NCBI GenBank assembly: GCA_965237985.1
Contig: OZ250161.1
Location: 1,798,001-1,862,000, forward strand
DNA: 64,000 nt
From: G965212025 sp965237985
Lineage (GTDB): Bacteria; Pseudomonadota; Gammaproteobacteria; Poriferisulfidales; Oxydemutatoraceae
Direction: 5' to 3'
The notes under the pieces were generated by a model, which was not told the DNA's origin, made no database searches, and was given only the letters and a program-made list of their open reading frames with translations. The first letter of the stretch is position 1. Each line of letters begins with the position of its first letter. The translations under genes were made by a program, and so were the position numbers. Of the stretch, positions 37,961 to 45,737 are shown piece by piece.

Positions 37961-38376
37961 TGAAAAGAAGACGAGATCGTTGTGAGCTGGTATAAAAAAT
38001 TGATGCCTTCGCGCATTCGCACGCGTGCTTGGAACCCGCAAAGTTCCAGAGGGTTTATGGTTGAAATGCGAAGCCTGTGAGAATGTGCTGTATCGACCGG
38101 AACTTGAACGCCTGCTGGGTGTCTGTACCAAGTGTGGCTATCATGTACGCTCGTCCGCCCGGTAGCTTGAAAAGAAGACGAGAATGTTGTGAGCTGGTAT
38201 AAAAAATTGATGCCTTCGCACATTCGCACGCGTGTTTGGAACCCGCAAAGTTCCAGAGGGTTTATGGTTGAAATGCGAAGCCTGTGAGAATGTGCTGTAT
38301 CGACCGGAACTTGAACGCCTGCTGGGTGTCTGTACCAAGTGTGGCTATCATGTACGCCCGTCCGCCCGGCAGCTTG
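37961..38376 (+). repeat. Two tandem truncated copies of the accD 5' end
   Basis: Units of 207 and 208 bases (from 37961 and 38168) repeat the accD leader and about its first 63 codons, ahead of the intact gene, whose own leader starts at 38376. Each unit begins at TGAAAA. The same six bases occur inside accD at 38583, exactly 207 bases after the third leader copy. That is what tandem duplication between short direct repeats would leave. Both copies carry an extra base after ACGCGTG (GCTTGG or GTTTGG for GTTGG), so their frame stops after about 32 codons. Confidence 0.93.
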
Positions 38377-38395
38377 AAAAGGAGACGAGAATGTT

Positions 38396-39244
38396 GTGAG
38401 CTGGTATAAAAAATTGATGCCTTCGCGCATTCGCACGCGTGTTGGAACCCGCAAAGTTCCAGAGGGTTTATGGTTGAAATGCGAAGCCTGTGAGAATGTG
38501 CTGTATCGACCGGAACTTGAACGCCTGCTGGGTGTCTGCACCAAGTGTGGCTATCATGTACGCCTGCCCGCACGGCAGCGACTGAAAATGTTTTTAGACC
38601 ATGGCGAATGGTTGGAGATTGGTCAGGACATCCGGTCCAGGGACTTTTTGAAATTCAAGGACAAAAAGAAGTATCGGGAGCGGTTGATAGAGGCACAGAA
38701 GAAAACGGGGGAAAGTGATGCCTTGGTGGTCTTGGCGGGTGAGGTGCTGGGTCTGCCGGTGGTTGCCGCGGCATTCGAGTTTGGTTTTATTGGTGGGTCT
38801 ATGGGTTCAGTGGTCGGCGAGCGTCTGCACAACGCTGTTGCTTACTGTTATGAGCATCGTGTGCCCTTTGTTTGTTTTTCCACCAGCGGTGGCGCGCGTA
38901 TGCAGGAGGCACTGGTGTCCTTGTTGCAAATGTCGAAAGTGAGCGCGGTATTGACGCGATTGCGGGCGCGTCGATTGCCTTTTGTTTCCGTCCTGACTGA
39001 TCCGACCATGGGTGGGGTTACCGCCAGCCTTGCGATGCTCGGCGATGTGGTGATTGCCGAACCTAAGGCGCGGATAGGATTTGCCGGTGCCAGGGTGATT
39101 GAACAGACCACCGGCGTGGTATTGCCGGAAGGTTTCCAGCGCAGTGAATTTTTACTTTCCCACGGGGCCATCGACATGATTTTGCCGCGAACTGAATTGC
39201 GTCCCCGGGTGGCAAATATTTTGCGAATTCTGGGAAGGTATTGA
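38396..39244 (+). CDS. accD: Acetyl-CoA carboxylase carboxyltransferase beta subunit
   Basis: AccD with AccA transfers the carboxyl group from carboxybiotin to acetyl-CoA, making malonyl-CoA. The zinc ribbon CEAC..CTKC lies at about 29-51. The crotonase-like core shows VVAAAFEFGFIGGSMGSVVG, STSGGARMQEA, VLTDPTMGGVTAS and IGFAGARVIEQT. It starts with GTG at 38396 (MSWYKKL, the family start). The length of 282 is near normal. The 5' 207 bases are present three times in tandem, only this copy being complete. Confidence 0.97.
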   Translation: MSWYKKLMPSRIRTRVGTRKVPEGLWLKCEACENVLYRPELERLLGVCTKCGYHVRLPARQRLKMFLDHGEWLEIGQDIRSRDFLKFKDKKKYRERLIEAQKKTGESDALVVLAGEVLGLPVVAAAFEFGFIGGSMGSVVGERLHNAVAYCYEHRVPFVCFSTSGGARMQEALVSLLQMSKVSAVLTRLRARRLPFVSVLTDPTMGGVTASLAMLGDVVIAEPKARIGFAGARVIEQTTGVVLPEGFQRSEFLLSHGAIDMILPRTELRPRVANILRILGRY

Positions 39245-39263
39245 ATATTTCCTGAATGTGGCA

Positions 39264-40589
39264 ATGAAATTCAGTCGGCTCGAGGATTGGTTGGAGTGGC
39301 AGGAATGCCTGCATCCTAAAGGGATTGATTTGGGGCTTGAGCGGGTTGCGGAGGTTGCCGGACGTTGTGGGTTGCTCGCAGTGAATTGCCCGGTCATTAC
39401 TGTGGCAGGGACCAACGGTAAAGGCTCAACAGTGGCATTGATGGAAGCAATGCTCAGTGCCGAAGGGTATCGGGTGGCATCTTACACTTCACCCCATTTG
39501 CACTTGTACAACGAACGCATCAAAGTGGACGGCAAACTGGTCAGTGATGAGGACTTATGCCTGATATTTGATTTCATAGAGCGGCGGCGCGGTGATACTA
39601 CGCTAAGTTTTTTTGAATACGGGACACTTGCCGCCTTGTATCACTTTCAAAAAGAAGCGCCGGACATTCTGATTCTGGAAATTGGTCTCGGTGGTCGTCT
39701 CGATGCCGTGAACATTCTCGACCCGGATGTTGCCGTTATTTCCAGCATTGATCTTGACCACACCAGTTTGCTTGGTAAAAGCAGAGCGGACATCGCCGCG
39801 GAAAAAGCGGGTATTTTGCGTCAGGGCAGGCCGCTGGTCTGCGGAGACTTTAATCTTCCGGGTGTTGTTGGGAAGCTGGCAAGGGCAGCAGGAGCCAGTT
39901 TGCTTCAGTTGGGAAAAGATTTTGATTTTGTGCGACAGGGTGAGGAAAGCAGTTGGGATTTTGTTTCTGAAAAAGTCAAAATTGAGAATTTACCGGTTCC
40001 AGCCTTGTTCGGAGCGGTTCAATATCACAATGCGGCGTGCGCAATACAGGCCTTGCAATTGATCAAGCGGCAATTGCCCGTATCGCGAAAAGCTTTGGAA
40101 AAGGGACTTGAAAATGTCAGGCTTTCGGGGCGTTTTGAATTGGCACGAGAAGGATGCACGGTCATCAGGGATATTGCCCATAATCCAGCGAGTTGTGCAG
40201 TGCTGGCAGAAAATTTGTGTGCTTTCAAGCACTTCAAGCGTTTGCACGCGGTTTTCGGGGTATTGGATGACAAGGATGCCTGCGGCATGGTGCGCGAGTT
40301 GCTTCCCCTTGTTGACGCGTGGTACCTGGGGCAACCTGAAACCCGGCGCGCTATGACTGTGGACAAACTTTTCAAACTGGTCCGAGGCATGGTGCCGGGA
40401 AAAACGGTGTTAGGCCACTTGGCCATCGGTGATGGATATCGACAGGCGATTTCTTTCCTGGGTCCAGACGATGGATTGCTGGTTTTCGGTTCGGTGGTCA
40501 CCGTGGCTACCACTATGTTTGCCACCTCTTCGATTCCCTGTCACCAAGCGGCGAGCGGTTATGACCGGGTTTTTGGTGTTTCAGGGTGA
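39264..40589 (+). CDS. folC: Dihydrofolate synthase / folylpolyglutamate synthase
   Basis: FolC adds glutamate to dihydropteroate and to folates. Motifs: GIDLGLERV near the start, the P-loop VAGTNGKGS, SYTSPHLHLYNERI, LEIGLGGRLDAVN, ISSIDLDHTSLLG and the C-terminal RFELAREG with DIAHNP. I use the ATG at 39264; a GTG two codons upstream fits equally. It lies between accD and a SPOR-domain gene, the usual gammaproteobacterial order. In H4MPT organisms pterin glutamylation is separate, so a folate role is expected. Confidence 0.95.
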   Translation: MKFSRLEDWLEWQECLHPKGIDLGLERVAEVAGRCGLLAVNCPVITVAGTNGKGSTVALMEAMLSAEGYRVASYTSPHLHLYNERIKVDGKLVSDEDLCLIFDFIERRRGDTTLSFFEYGTLAALYHFQKEAPDILILEIGLGGRLDAVNILDPDVAVISSIDLDHTSLLGKSRADIAAEKAGILRQGRPLVCGDFNLPGVVGKLARAAGASLLQLGKDFDFVRQGEESSWDFVSEKVKIENLPVPALFGAVQYHNAACAIQALQLIKRQLPVSRKALEKGLENVRLSGRFELAREGCTVIRDIAHNPASCAVLAENLCAFKHFKRLHAVFGVLDDKDACGMVRELLPLVDAWYLGQPETRRAMTVDKLFKLVRGMVPGKTVLGHLAIGDGYRQAISFLGPDDGLLVFGSVVTVATTMFATSSIPCHQAASGYDRVFGVSG

Positions 40590-40664
40590 AGTGGTATTTT
40601 TCCAGGGTGACGATGTCAGCTTGTCTGGTGTGCACTTCCAGCGCACTTTTGAAATAACCGGAAA

Positions 40665-41162
40665 ATGGCAAACAATCGTTTGAAAAATCGCTTGGTCGGG
40701 ACCGCGGTGATAATTGCCTTGGGGGTGATTGTGTTGCCTCAGGTTTTTGATGCGGAAGGCTACCGGAAGATTGAGCCTTTGCGGCTGAAAGTTCCTGCGG
40801 GACCCACGTTTGAAGTGGAACAGGATGTTCCCGGTTTGCTCAAAACGCAGTCCCGGATCAATGCGGAAGCGGCCGCCATTAAAAAGGACGTCACGGCACA
40901 CAAACGCCGACCTAAATGGATGGTGATTGCCGGAAGTTTCAAGTTTCCAAAAAACGCTGGAAAGCTGGTGGCGAAACTTGACAAAGCCGGATATGGTGCA
41001 GAGGTCTCGACGACCGGGGGAGGGGGAGGCAGTGAACGCTATTACGTGGTTGAACTTGGGCCGTTTTTGAACGAACTCGAAGCTACAGAAGCGGTAACGG
41101 ACATAAGGGAAAAATTTGAAGTTTCCGCGCGCGTGGTACAAAGGGGGGTGGTCGGTCGTTGA
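40665..41162 (+). CDS. dedD: SPOR-domain protein, DedD-like
   Basis: This 165-residue protein has a cytoplasmic start, one membrane helix (about 10-27) and a C-terminal SPOR domain (about 85-160) with WMVIAGSFKFPKNAGKLVAK and YYVVELGPF. SPOR domains bind denuded glycan strands at the division septum. Position between folC and cvpA is that of dedD. Compared with E. coli DedD the linker is short. Its stop overlaps the cvpA start. Confidence 0.85.
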   Translation: MANNRLKNRLVGTAVIIALGVIVLPQVFDAEGYRKIEPLRLKVPAGPTFEVEQDVPGLLKTQSRINAEAAAIKKDVTAHKRRPKWMVIAGSFKFPKNAGKLVAKLDKAGYGAEVSTTGGGGGSERYYVVELGPFLNELEATEAVTDIREKFEVSARVVQRGVVGR

Positions 41163-41752
41163 ACATCTCGATACTGTTGGATTTGGGCTTTGTGTTGCTT
41201 TTCGCGGTTTCGATCTGGTGTGGTTACAAGTCTGGCGTTTTTGTGCGCCTGATAAAAGTTGCAGCCTTGGTGTTGGCGTTCTACGCTGCATTCTTTTTTG
41301 CAGCCGTACCGTTGGGTTGGTTTCCCGACGGTTGGATGGACGACGGATTCGAAGTTTTCAATTATGAATTTGAGCCCGGACAGGTTCCTTACTGGCTTTT
41401 TGCGGCTCTGATTTTTGTTACCGTCTGGATGGTTGGAAGGCTGGTTGCCAGGCTGTTTGAAGCAGCGCGGCCGAAAGGTCTGGCTGTGGGCCCGAATAAT
41501 GTGTTCGGTGCGGTTTATGGCGCAGTGCGTGGCTTGCTTCTTGCATTGCTGATCGTGGCGCTTGCCCGCCTTAGCCCAACGATCGTCGAGCATCAATCCT
41601 GGCAGCATTCAGAGTTCGCTCCCAAACTGGAAATTGTGTTGAACAAAGTCCTGGCAGAAGTTCCCCCGGAGTTCACCCAGTATTTTGAGCCGGTGGAAAA
41701 GCATATCGGAGAAGATGGGATCGAAGATCTATACGAGGACAGTGGGTTTTGA
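41159..41752 (+). CDS. cvpA: CvpA-family inner-membrane protein
   Basis: The 197-residue protein has four hydrophobic segments in the CvpA pattern (LLDLGFVLLFAVSIWCGYKS; ALIFVTVWMVGRLV; NNVFGAVYGAVRGLLLALL). CvpA supports envelope homeostasis and, in E. coli, colicin V export. The TTG start at 41159 overlaps the upstream stop by four bases. It lies directly ahead of purF, as usual. A segment of about 25 residues around WMDDGFEVFNYEFEPG lengthens the second loop. Confidence 0.9.
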   Translation: MNISILLDLGFVLLFAVSIWCGYKSGVFVRLIKVAALVLAFYAAFFFAAVPLGWFPDGWMDDGFEVFNYEFEPGQVPYWLFAALIFVTVWMVGRLVARLFEAARPKGLAVGPNNVFGAVYGAVRGLLLALLIVALARLSPTIVEHQSWQHSEFAPKLEIVLNKVLAEVPPEFTQYFEPVEKHIGEDGIEDLYEDSGF

Positions 41753-41764
41753 GGAGCAATTGAA

Positions 41765-43255
41765 ATGTGTGGTGTAGTTGGTATTTACGGCAAAGAAGCA
41801 GTGAACCTGCGGCTATACGATGCGTTGACTTGGCTTCAGCACCGTGGTCAGGACACAGCCGGAATTGTCAGCTGCGAAGGCCGAAGTGTTCATGAGTGTC
41901 GCGGCAAGGGGTATGTGCGTGATGCGTTTTCAGAAGCAGACCTTGTCGGCCTGCGAGGAAACATCGGCATTGGTCACGTGCGCTACCCGACTTCCGGGAC
42001 CCTGGGGATCAAGGAAGCGCAGCCTTTTTATGTAAATTCTCCATACGGCATTGCCCTTGCGCATAACGGCAACCTGATCAACTCCGCGACTTTGCGCGAT
42101 GAATTGTTTAGTGATGATTTGCGCAATATCAATACTTTCTGTGACTCGGAAGTGTTGTTGAACGTTTTCGCACACGAAATGCTGGCAACCCGCGAGCGTC
42201 CTCTTACGATTGATGCGGTTTTCGGAGCGGTCGCAAGAGTGCATGAACGTTGTCAGGGGGCTTATGCAGTCGTGTTTCTCCTGGTGGGGCAGGGTCTGCT
42301 GTTTTTTCGCGATCCCAATGGCATTCGGCCGCTGATTTACGGGAAGCGGGAGGGGAAATTCGGAGTCGAGTATATGGTTGCTTCTGAAAGTGTGGCGCTG
42401 GTTTCGCAAGGATTTTCCATTGAGCGCGATGTACGTCCGGGGGAAGCTGTTTTTATCAGCAAGGACAAAGTTTACAGCCGGGACTGCGGGCAACACAGCC
42501 GCTATCGCAGTTGCCTGTTTGAGTATGTGTATCTGGCACGTCCCGATTCGATTATCGACAATGTCTTTGTGCACAAGGCACGGATGCGAATGGGCGAAAG
42601 CCTGGCCAGGAAAATCAAGCGAGAGTTTCCTGAAAATGATATAGACGTGATCATTCCCGTCCCCGACACCAGTCGTACCGCCGCCTTGGAACTGGCCGTG
42701 AATCTCGATGTGAACTACCGCGAAGGTTTCATTAAAAATCGCTTCATAGGTCGCACTTTCATCATGCCGGCCCAAGCCGTTCGCCGGAAATCAGTCCGCC
42801 AGAAACTGAATCCTCTGGCCATAGAATTTAAAGAAAAAAACGTTTTGCTGGTTGACGATTCCGTCGTGCGCGGGACAACAGCCCGGCAAATTATTCGTAT
42901 GGCGCGCGATGCCGGCGCGAAAAAGGTGTATTTCGCATCGGCATCACCCCCCGTCCGGTTCCCTAACATTTACGGCATTGACATACCATCACGGCAGGAA
43001 TTGCTTGCTGCTGAAAGAAGCATAGAGGAAATTGAAAAGATTCTCGGAGTCGATCGTGTTTTTTACCAGGAACTGGATGGCCTGATTGCAGCAGTCCAGG
43101 CGGGGAATTCAGAATTGCAGCAGTTTGAAGCTTCCGTGTTCGATGGCAAATATCAACATGATGTGCAGAGTTCTTACTGGCAGGCTCAAAACGATGCTCG
43201 CGCGCGAAGATCCACAGCGATATTGTCGATGGCAGCGAAATCGGAATATGTCTGA
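41765..43255 (+). CDS. purF: Amidophosphoribosyltransferase
   Basis: PurF makes 5-phosphoribosylamine, the first committed purine step. After Met removal Cys2 (MCGVVGIYG) is the glutaminase nucleophile. LQHRGQDTAGI, GIGHVRYPTSG and ALAHNGNL complete the Ntn domain. The transferase domain shows the PRPP motif VLLVDDSVVRGTT. The 496 residues are normal, and no propeptide or Fe-S cysteines of the Bacillus type are seen. TGAGGAG precedes the ATG. The 3' end overlaps the next gene by 8 bases. Confidence 0.97.
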   Translation: MCGVVGIYGKEAVNLRLYDALTWLQHRGQDTAGIVSCEGRSVHECRGKGYVRDAFSEADLVGLRGNIGIGHVRYPTSGTLGIKEAQPFYVNSPYGIALAHNGNLINSATLRDELFSDDLRNINTFCDSEVLLNVFAHEMLATRERPLTIDAVFGAVARVHERCQGAYAVVFLLVGQGLLFFRDPNGIRPLIYGKREGKFGVEYMVASESVALVSQGFSIERDVRPGEAVFISKDKVYSRDCGQHSRYRSCLFEYVYLARPDSIIDNVFVHKARMRMGESLARKIKREFPENDIDVIIPVPDTSRTAALELAVNLDVNYREGFIKNRFIGRTFIMPAQAVRRKSVRQKLNPLAIEFKEKNVLLVDDSVVRGTTARQIIRMARDAGAKKVYFASASPPVRFPNIYGIDIPSRQELLAAERSIEEIEKILGVDRVFYQELDGLIAAVQAGNSELQQFEASVFDGKYQHDVQSSYWQAQNDARARRSTAILSMAAKSEYV

Positions 43256-43844
43256 TTTTTATTGTGGCAGCAGCTTTCAGTCCTGCCCGGAACCTGGTCG
43301 TCGCTGGCGATGGCTGGTGCGGCGTCTGGTCCTCCGGCATCACTGTGGCGTGCTTCCACTGGTGCTGATCAATCTGGACGAACAGCGTCTTTTTCTCTAT
43401 CGACAGGCGCGCCCGGTTGCCTGTTATCCGATTTCCACTTCGCGCTTTGGTGCCGGTAATATCGAACACTCTCTTAGAACACCGCTTGGAGTCCACCGGG
43501 TCTCCGAGCTGATCGGTGCCGATGCGCCACCTTTGACTGTGTTTAAAGCGCGGCAGGCAAGCGGAGAAATTGCCACGATAAACAGTCCGTCCCAGCAAGG
43601 CTTGGATCTGGTTTGTTCGCGGGTTGTCCGGCTGGTCGGCTTAGAGCCAGGTACCAACTTGGGTGGAGACTGTGACAGTGAGCAGCGAAACATCTACATT
43701 CACGGGACCAGCGATGAGCAACATATCGGCATGCCAGCTTCCCAAGGTTGTGTGCGTATGAAGAATCAGGATGTCATTGAACTTTTTGATCAGCTTGTGG
43801 TGGGGTCACTGGTGCATTTGTTTGCTGCTAAAACTCGTTTCTGA
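43248..43844 (+). CDS. L,D-transpeptidase (YkuD family)
   Basis: This 198-residue protein carries the YkuD core: LVLINLDEQRLFLYRQAR, then TPLGVHRV, and the active site IYIHGTSDEQHIGMPASQGCVRM region with the catalytic Cys and paired His. Such enzymes form 3-3 peptidoglycan links or attach lipoproteins. No signal peptide is visible at the ATG 43248, which overlaps purF by 8 bases, so export is unexplained. Cytoplasmic YkuD proteins of this short type are also known. A set of short direct repeats follows. Confidence 0.88.
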   Translation: MSDFYCGSSFQSCPEPGRRWRWLVRRLVLRHHCGVLPLVLINLDEQRLFLYRQARPVACYPISTSRFGAGNIEHSLRTPLGVHRVSELIGADAPPLTVFKARQASGEIATINSPSQQGLDLVCSRVVRLVGLEPGTNLGGDCDSEQRNIYIHGTSDEQHIGMPASQGCVRMKNQDVIELFDQLVVGSLVHLFAAKTRF

Positions 43845-43850
43845 GTAGTT

Positions 43851-43990
43851 GGTACCCCGCGCGGGCATGAAAGCGAGGCACGAAAGGGGCTTTGCGATTA
43901 TTGAGAATTACGGTACCCCGCGCGGGCATGAAAGCGAGGTGCGAATTGATCGGTACCCCGCGCGGGCATGAAAGCGAGGTGCGAATTGAT
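43851..43990 (+). repeat. Three copies of a roughly 40-bp intergenic repeat
   Basis: GGTACCCCGCGCGGGCATGA and the following AAGCGAGG occur at 43851, 43912 and 43952. The last two share a longer unit ending GTGCGAATTGAT. The core CCCGCGCGGG is a perfect palindrome. They fill the gap between the L,D-transpeptidase gene and glycerate kinase and end about 25 bases before the latter's start. The form resembles short dispersed palindromic elements of other proteobacteria; no named family is claimed. Confidence 0.9.
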
Positions 43991-44011
43991 ACGAGTCACT
44001 AAAATTTCCTG

Positions 44012-45271
44012 ATGTTCCAGGACATCGCAGAAAGCCGTGCCGGGCTGATGGAAATTTATTGTGCCGCGCTTGACCGCGTACAGGGGACGTCGGTTGTTCG
44101 CGAATACTTGAGTCGTTTCCCCTTGCCAAACCCTGTCCATCTGGTGGCAATTGGAAAAGCGGCGTCGGCAATGAGTCTGGGGGCGGTCCAGGCTTCAGGC
44201 GACAAAATCACTGGTGGTCTGGTGATCACCAAAAACGGCCATCTCGACAAAGCATTGGTGAAGCTACAAAACTTCCGTTGTCTGGAATCCGATCACCCGG
44301 TGCCCGGAGCTGCCAGCCTGCACGCCGGAACGGTTTTGCTGGAATATGTCAAAGCATGTGCAAACCGTGGCCAAGGTATGTTGTTTCTGCTTTCCGGCGG
44401 TGCCTCGAGCCTGGTGGAAGTCCTTCCCGATACTATGCGGCTTGAAGATTTAAGCGTACTAACCAGTTGCATGCTGGCTGCCGATTTGGATATTCAGCGC
44501 ATGAATACCGTACGCCGCGCTATTTCTAGGATCAAGGGAGGACGCTTGGCTACTCACCTGAAGGGATGTCGGGTGCTGAGTTTGTTGATTTCAGATGTGC
44601 CGGGGGATGATCCCGCGGTGATTGGTTCCGGTCTGTTGACTCCGGTCAGAGAAACGCTCGACTTGGCTTCCTATCCTGAGAACGTACGTGAACTGTTGGG
44701 TGATTTAAGGGTCTGCGAGGTTCCCGGAGATGAGTTCTTTGTGGGGATAGAAACCCAGATTGTTGCGTGTCTTGAAGATGCGAAGCAGGCGGCGGCAAAA
44801 CACGCCCGAGCACTCGGCTTGCAGGTTAGGGTAGCGCCAGAGTTTGTGGCTGGAGAGGCTGGAGCGGCAGCCAGAACGCTGGTGCGTCAACTTTGGCAGC
44901 AAAGCGGGGTGTTGTGGATCTGGGGCGGCGAAACCTGGGTCGAGTTGCCGCCGAATCCGGCGCGCGGCGGCCGCAATCAGCACCTGGCTTTGGTGGCAGC
45001 CATGGAATTACAGGGAGCGCGACACCAGGTGTTGCTTAGTGCCGGCACAGACGGTACAGATGGTCCAACAAATGATGCCGGCGCCATAGTGGATGGAGAA
45101 ACGGTGCAACGAGGTATGAATCTGGGTTTGGACGCCGACGATTTTCTGCGACGTGCTGATGCCGGGAATTTTCTTTCCGATACTGGGGATTTGATTACTA
45201 CCGGGCCAACTGGAACCAATGTTATGGATCTGGTCATTGGCATAAATCTGAATGTCGCCGCGCCTGCCTGA
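44012..45271 (+). CDS. Glycerate 2-kinase, MOFRL type
   Basis: The 419-residue protein matches the GckA/TtuD family: a DUF4147 domain (LVAIGKAASAM; GLVITKNGH; DHPVPGAAS; LLSGGASSLVE; MNTVRRAISRIKGGRLA) and a C-terminal MOFRL domain (GGRNQHLALVAAMEL; AGTDGTDGPTNDAGAIVD; TGPTGTNVMDL). It phosphorylates D-glycerate to 2-phosphoglycerate. In serine-cycle methylotrophs this enzyme closes the cycle; elsewhere it serves glyoxylate or tartrate breakdown. The C1 module at 57286 onward makes the former worth considering. The ATG at 44012 has a repeat-containing leader and only a weak ribosome site. Confidence 0.92.
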   Translation: MFQDIAESRAGLMEIYCAALDRVQGTSVVREYLSRFPLPNPVHLVAIGKAASAMSLGAVQASGDKITGGLVITKNGHLDKALVKLQNFRCLESDHPVPGAASLHAGTVLLEYVKACANRGQGMLFLLSGGASSLVEVLPDTMRLEDLSVLTSCMLAADLDIQRMNTVRRAISRIKGGRLATHLKGCRVLSLLISDVPGDDPAVIGSGLLTPVRETLDLASYPENVRELLGDLRVCEVPGDEFFVGIETQIVACLEDAKQAAAKHARALGLQVRVAPEFVAGEAGAAARTLVRQLWQQSGVLWIWGGETWVELPPNPARGGRNQHLALVAAMELQGARHQVLLSAGTDGTDGPTNDAGAIVDGETVQRGMNLGLDADDFLRRADAGNFLSDTGDLITTGPTGTNVMDLVIGINLNVAAPA

Positions 45272-45355
45272 CGTTTCTGACTTTCTGTGAAGCGACTTTC
45301 AGGTCAGGTAGTGAAATTTTTCCGCTGGCTGGCATAAAGGAGCCCTCATCAGGAA

Positions 45356-45535
45356 ATGCTTGAAGCTCGCAGAAGTGTTTCCAAGCTGAAACGGCGGGAG
45401 TACGAAGTCACTATCGTCGTTGCCGGGCCGTGCGGCAACGCTGACGTTGGGGAAGCATGGATGCGCCAGCCCACGAGGTGTGGTGGCAGAGTGGACGCCG
45501 TTGAAGACCAGGCTGGGATCGATTTCGCAGCCTGA
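45356..45535 (+). CDS. Possible 59-residue ORF after glycerate kinase
   Basis: An ATG frame of 59 codons begins MLEARRSVSKLKRREYEVTI and has no recognised family. AGGA abuts the start and AAGGAG lies about 15 bases away, so the ribosome site is poor. It is the only plausible coding frame in the 466 bases between the glycerate kinase gene and the AAA ATPase gene. It may be chance. Confidence 0.2.
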   Translation: MLEARRSVSKLKRREYEVTIVVAGPCGNADVGEAWMRQPTRCGGRVDAVEDQAGIDFAA

Positions 45536-45737
45536 ACAGCTGCATTGGCTCATGGAGAAACACCGAGCAGATCAATCACCTGGGTTACCCTGTGTGTTTA
45601 CGGCGTCAGCCTGGTCGCCTGCGGTGGGTTTGCGGGCGCGATCCTTTGGTTTTTTCAATTTGCAGGGGGGTGATTCAAGGAGCCGGTCAGTAGTATGGTC
45701 AGGCGAGCTGCAAGGGTGACGAAAGAAAAACCAGACC

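Noticed and set aside
37270..38544. A 424-residue minus-strand frame over trpA and the accD copies
   Set aside because: It is antisense to trpA and to repeated accD fragments and simply repeats because the DNA repeats; no family resemblance.
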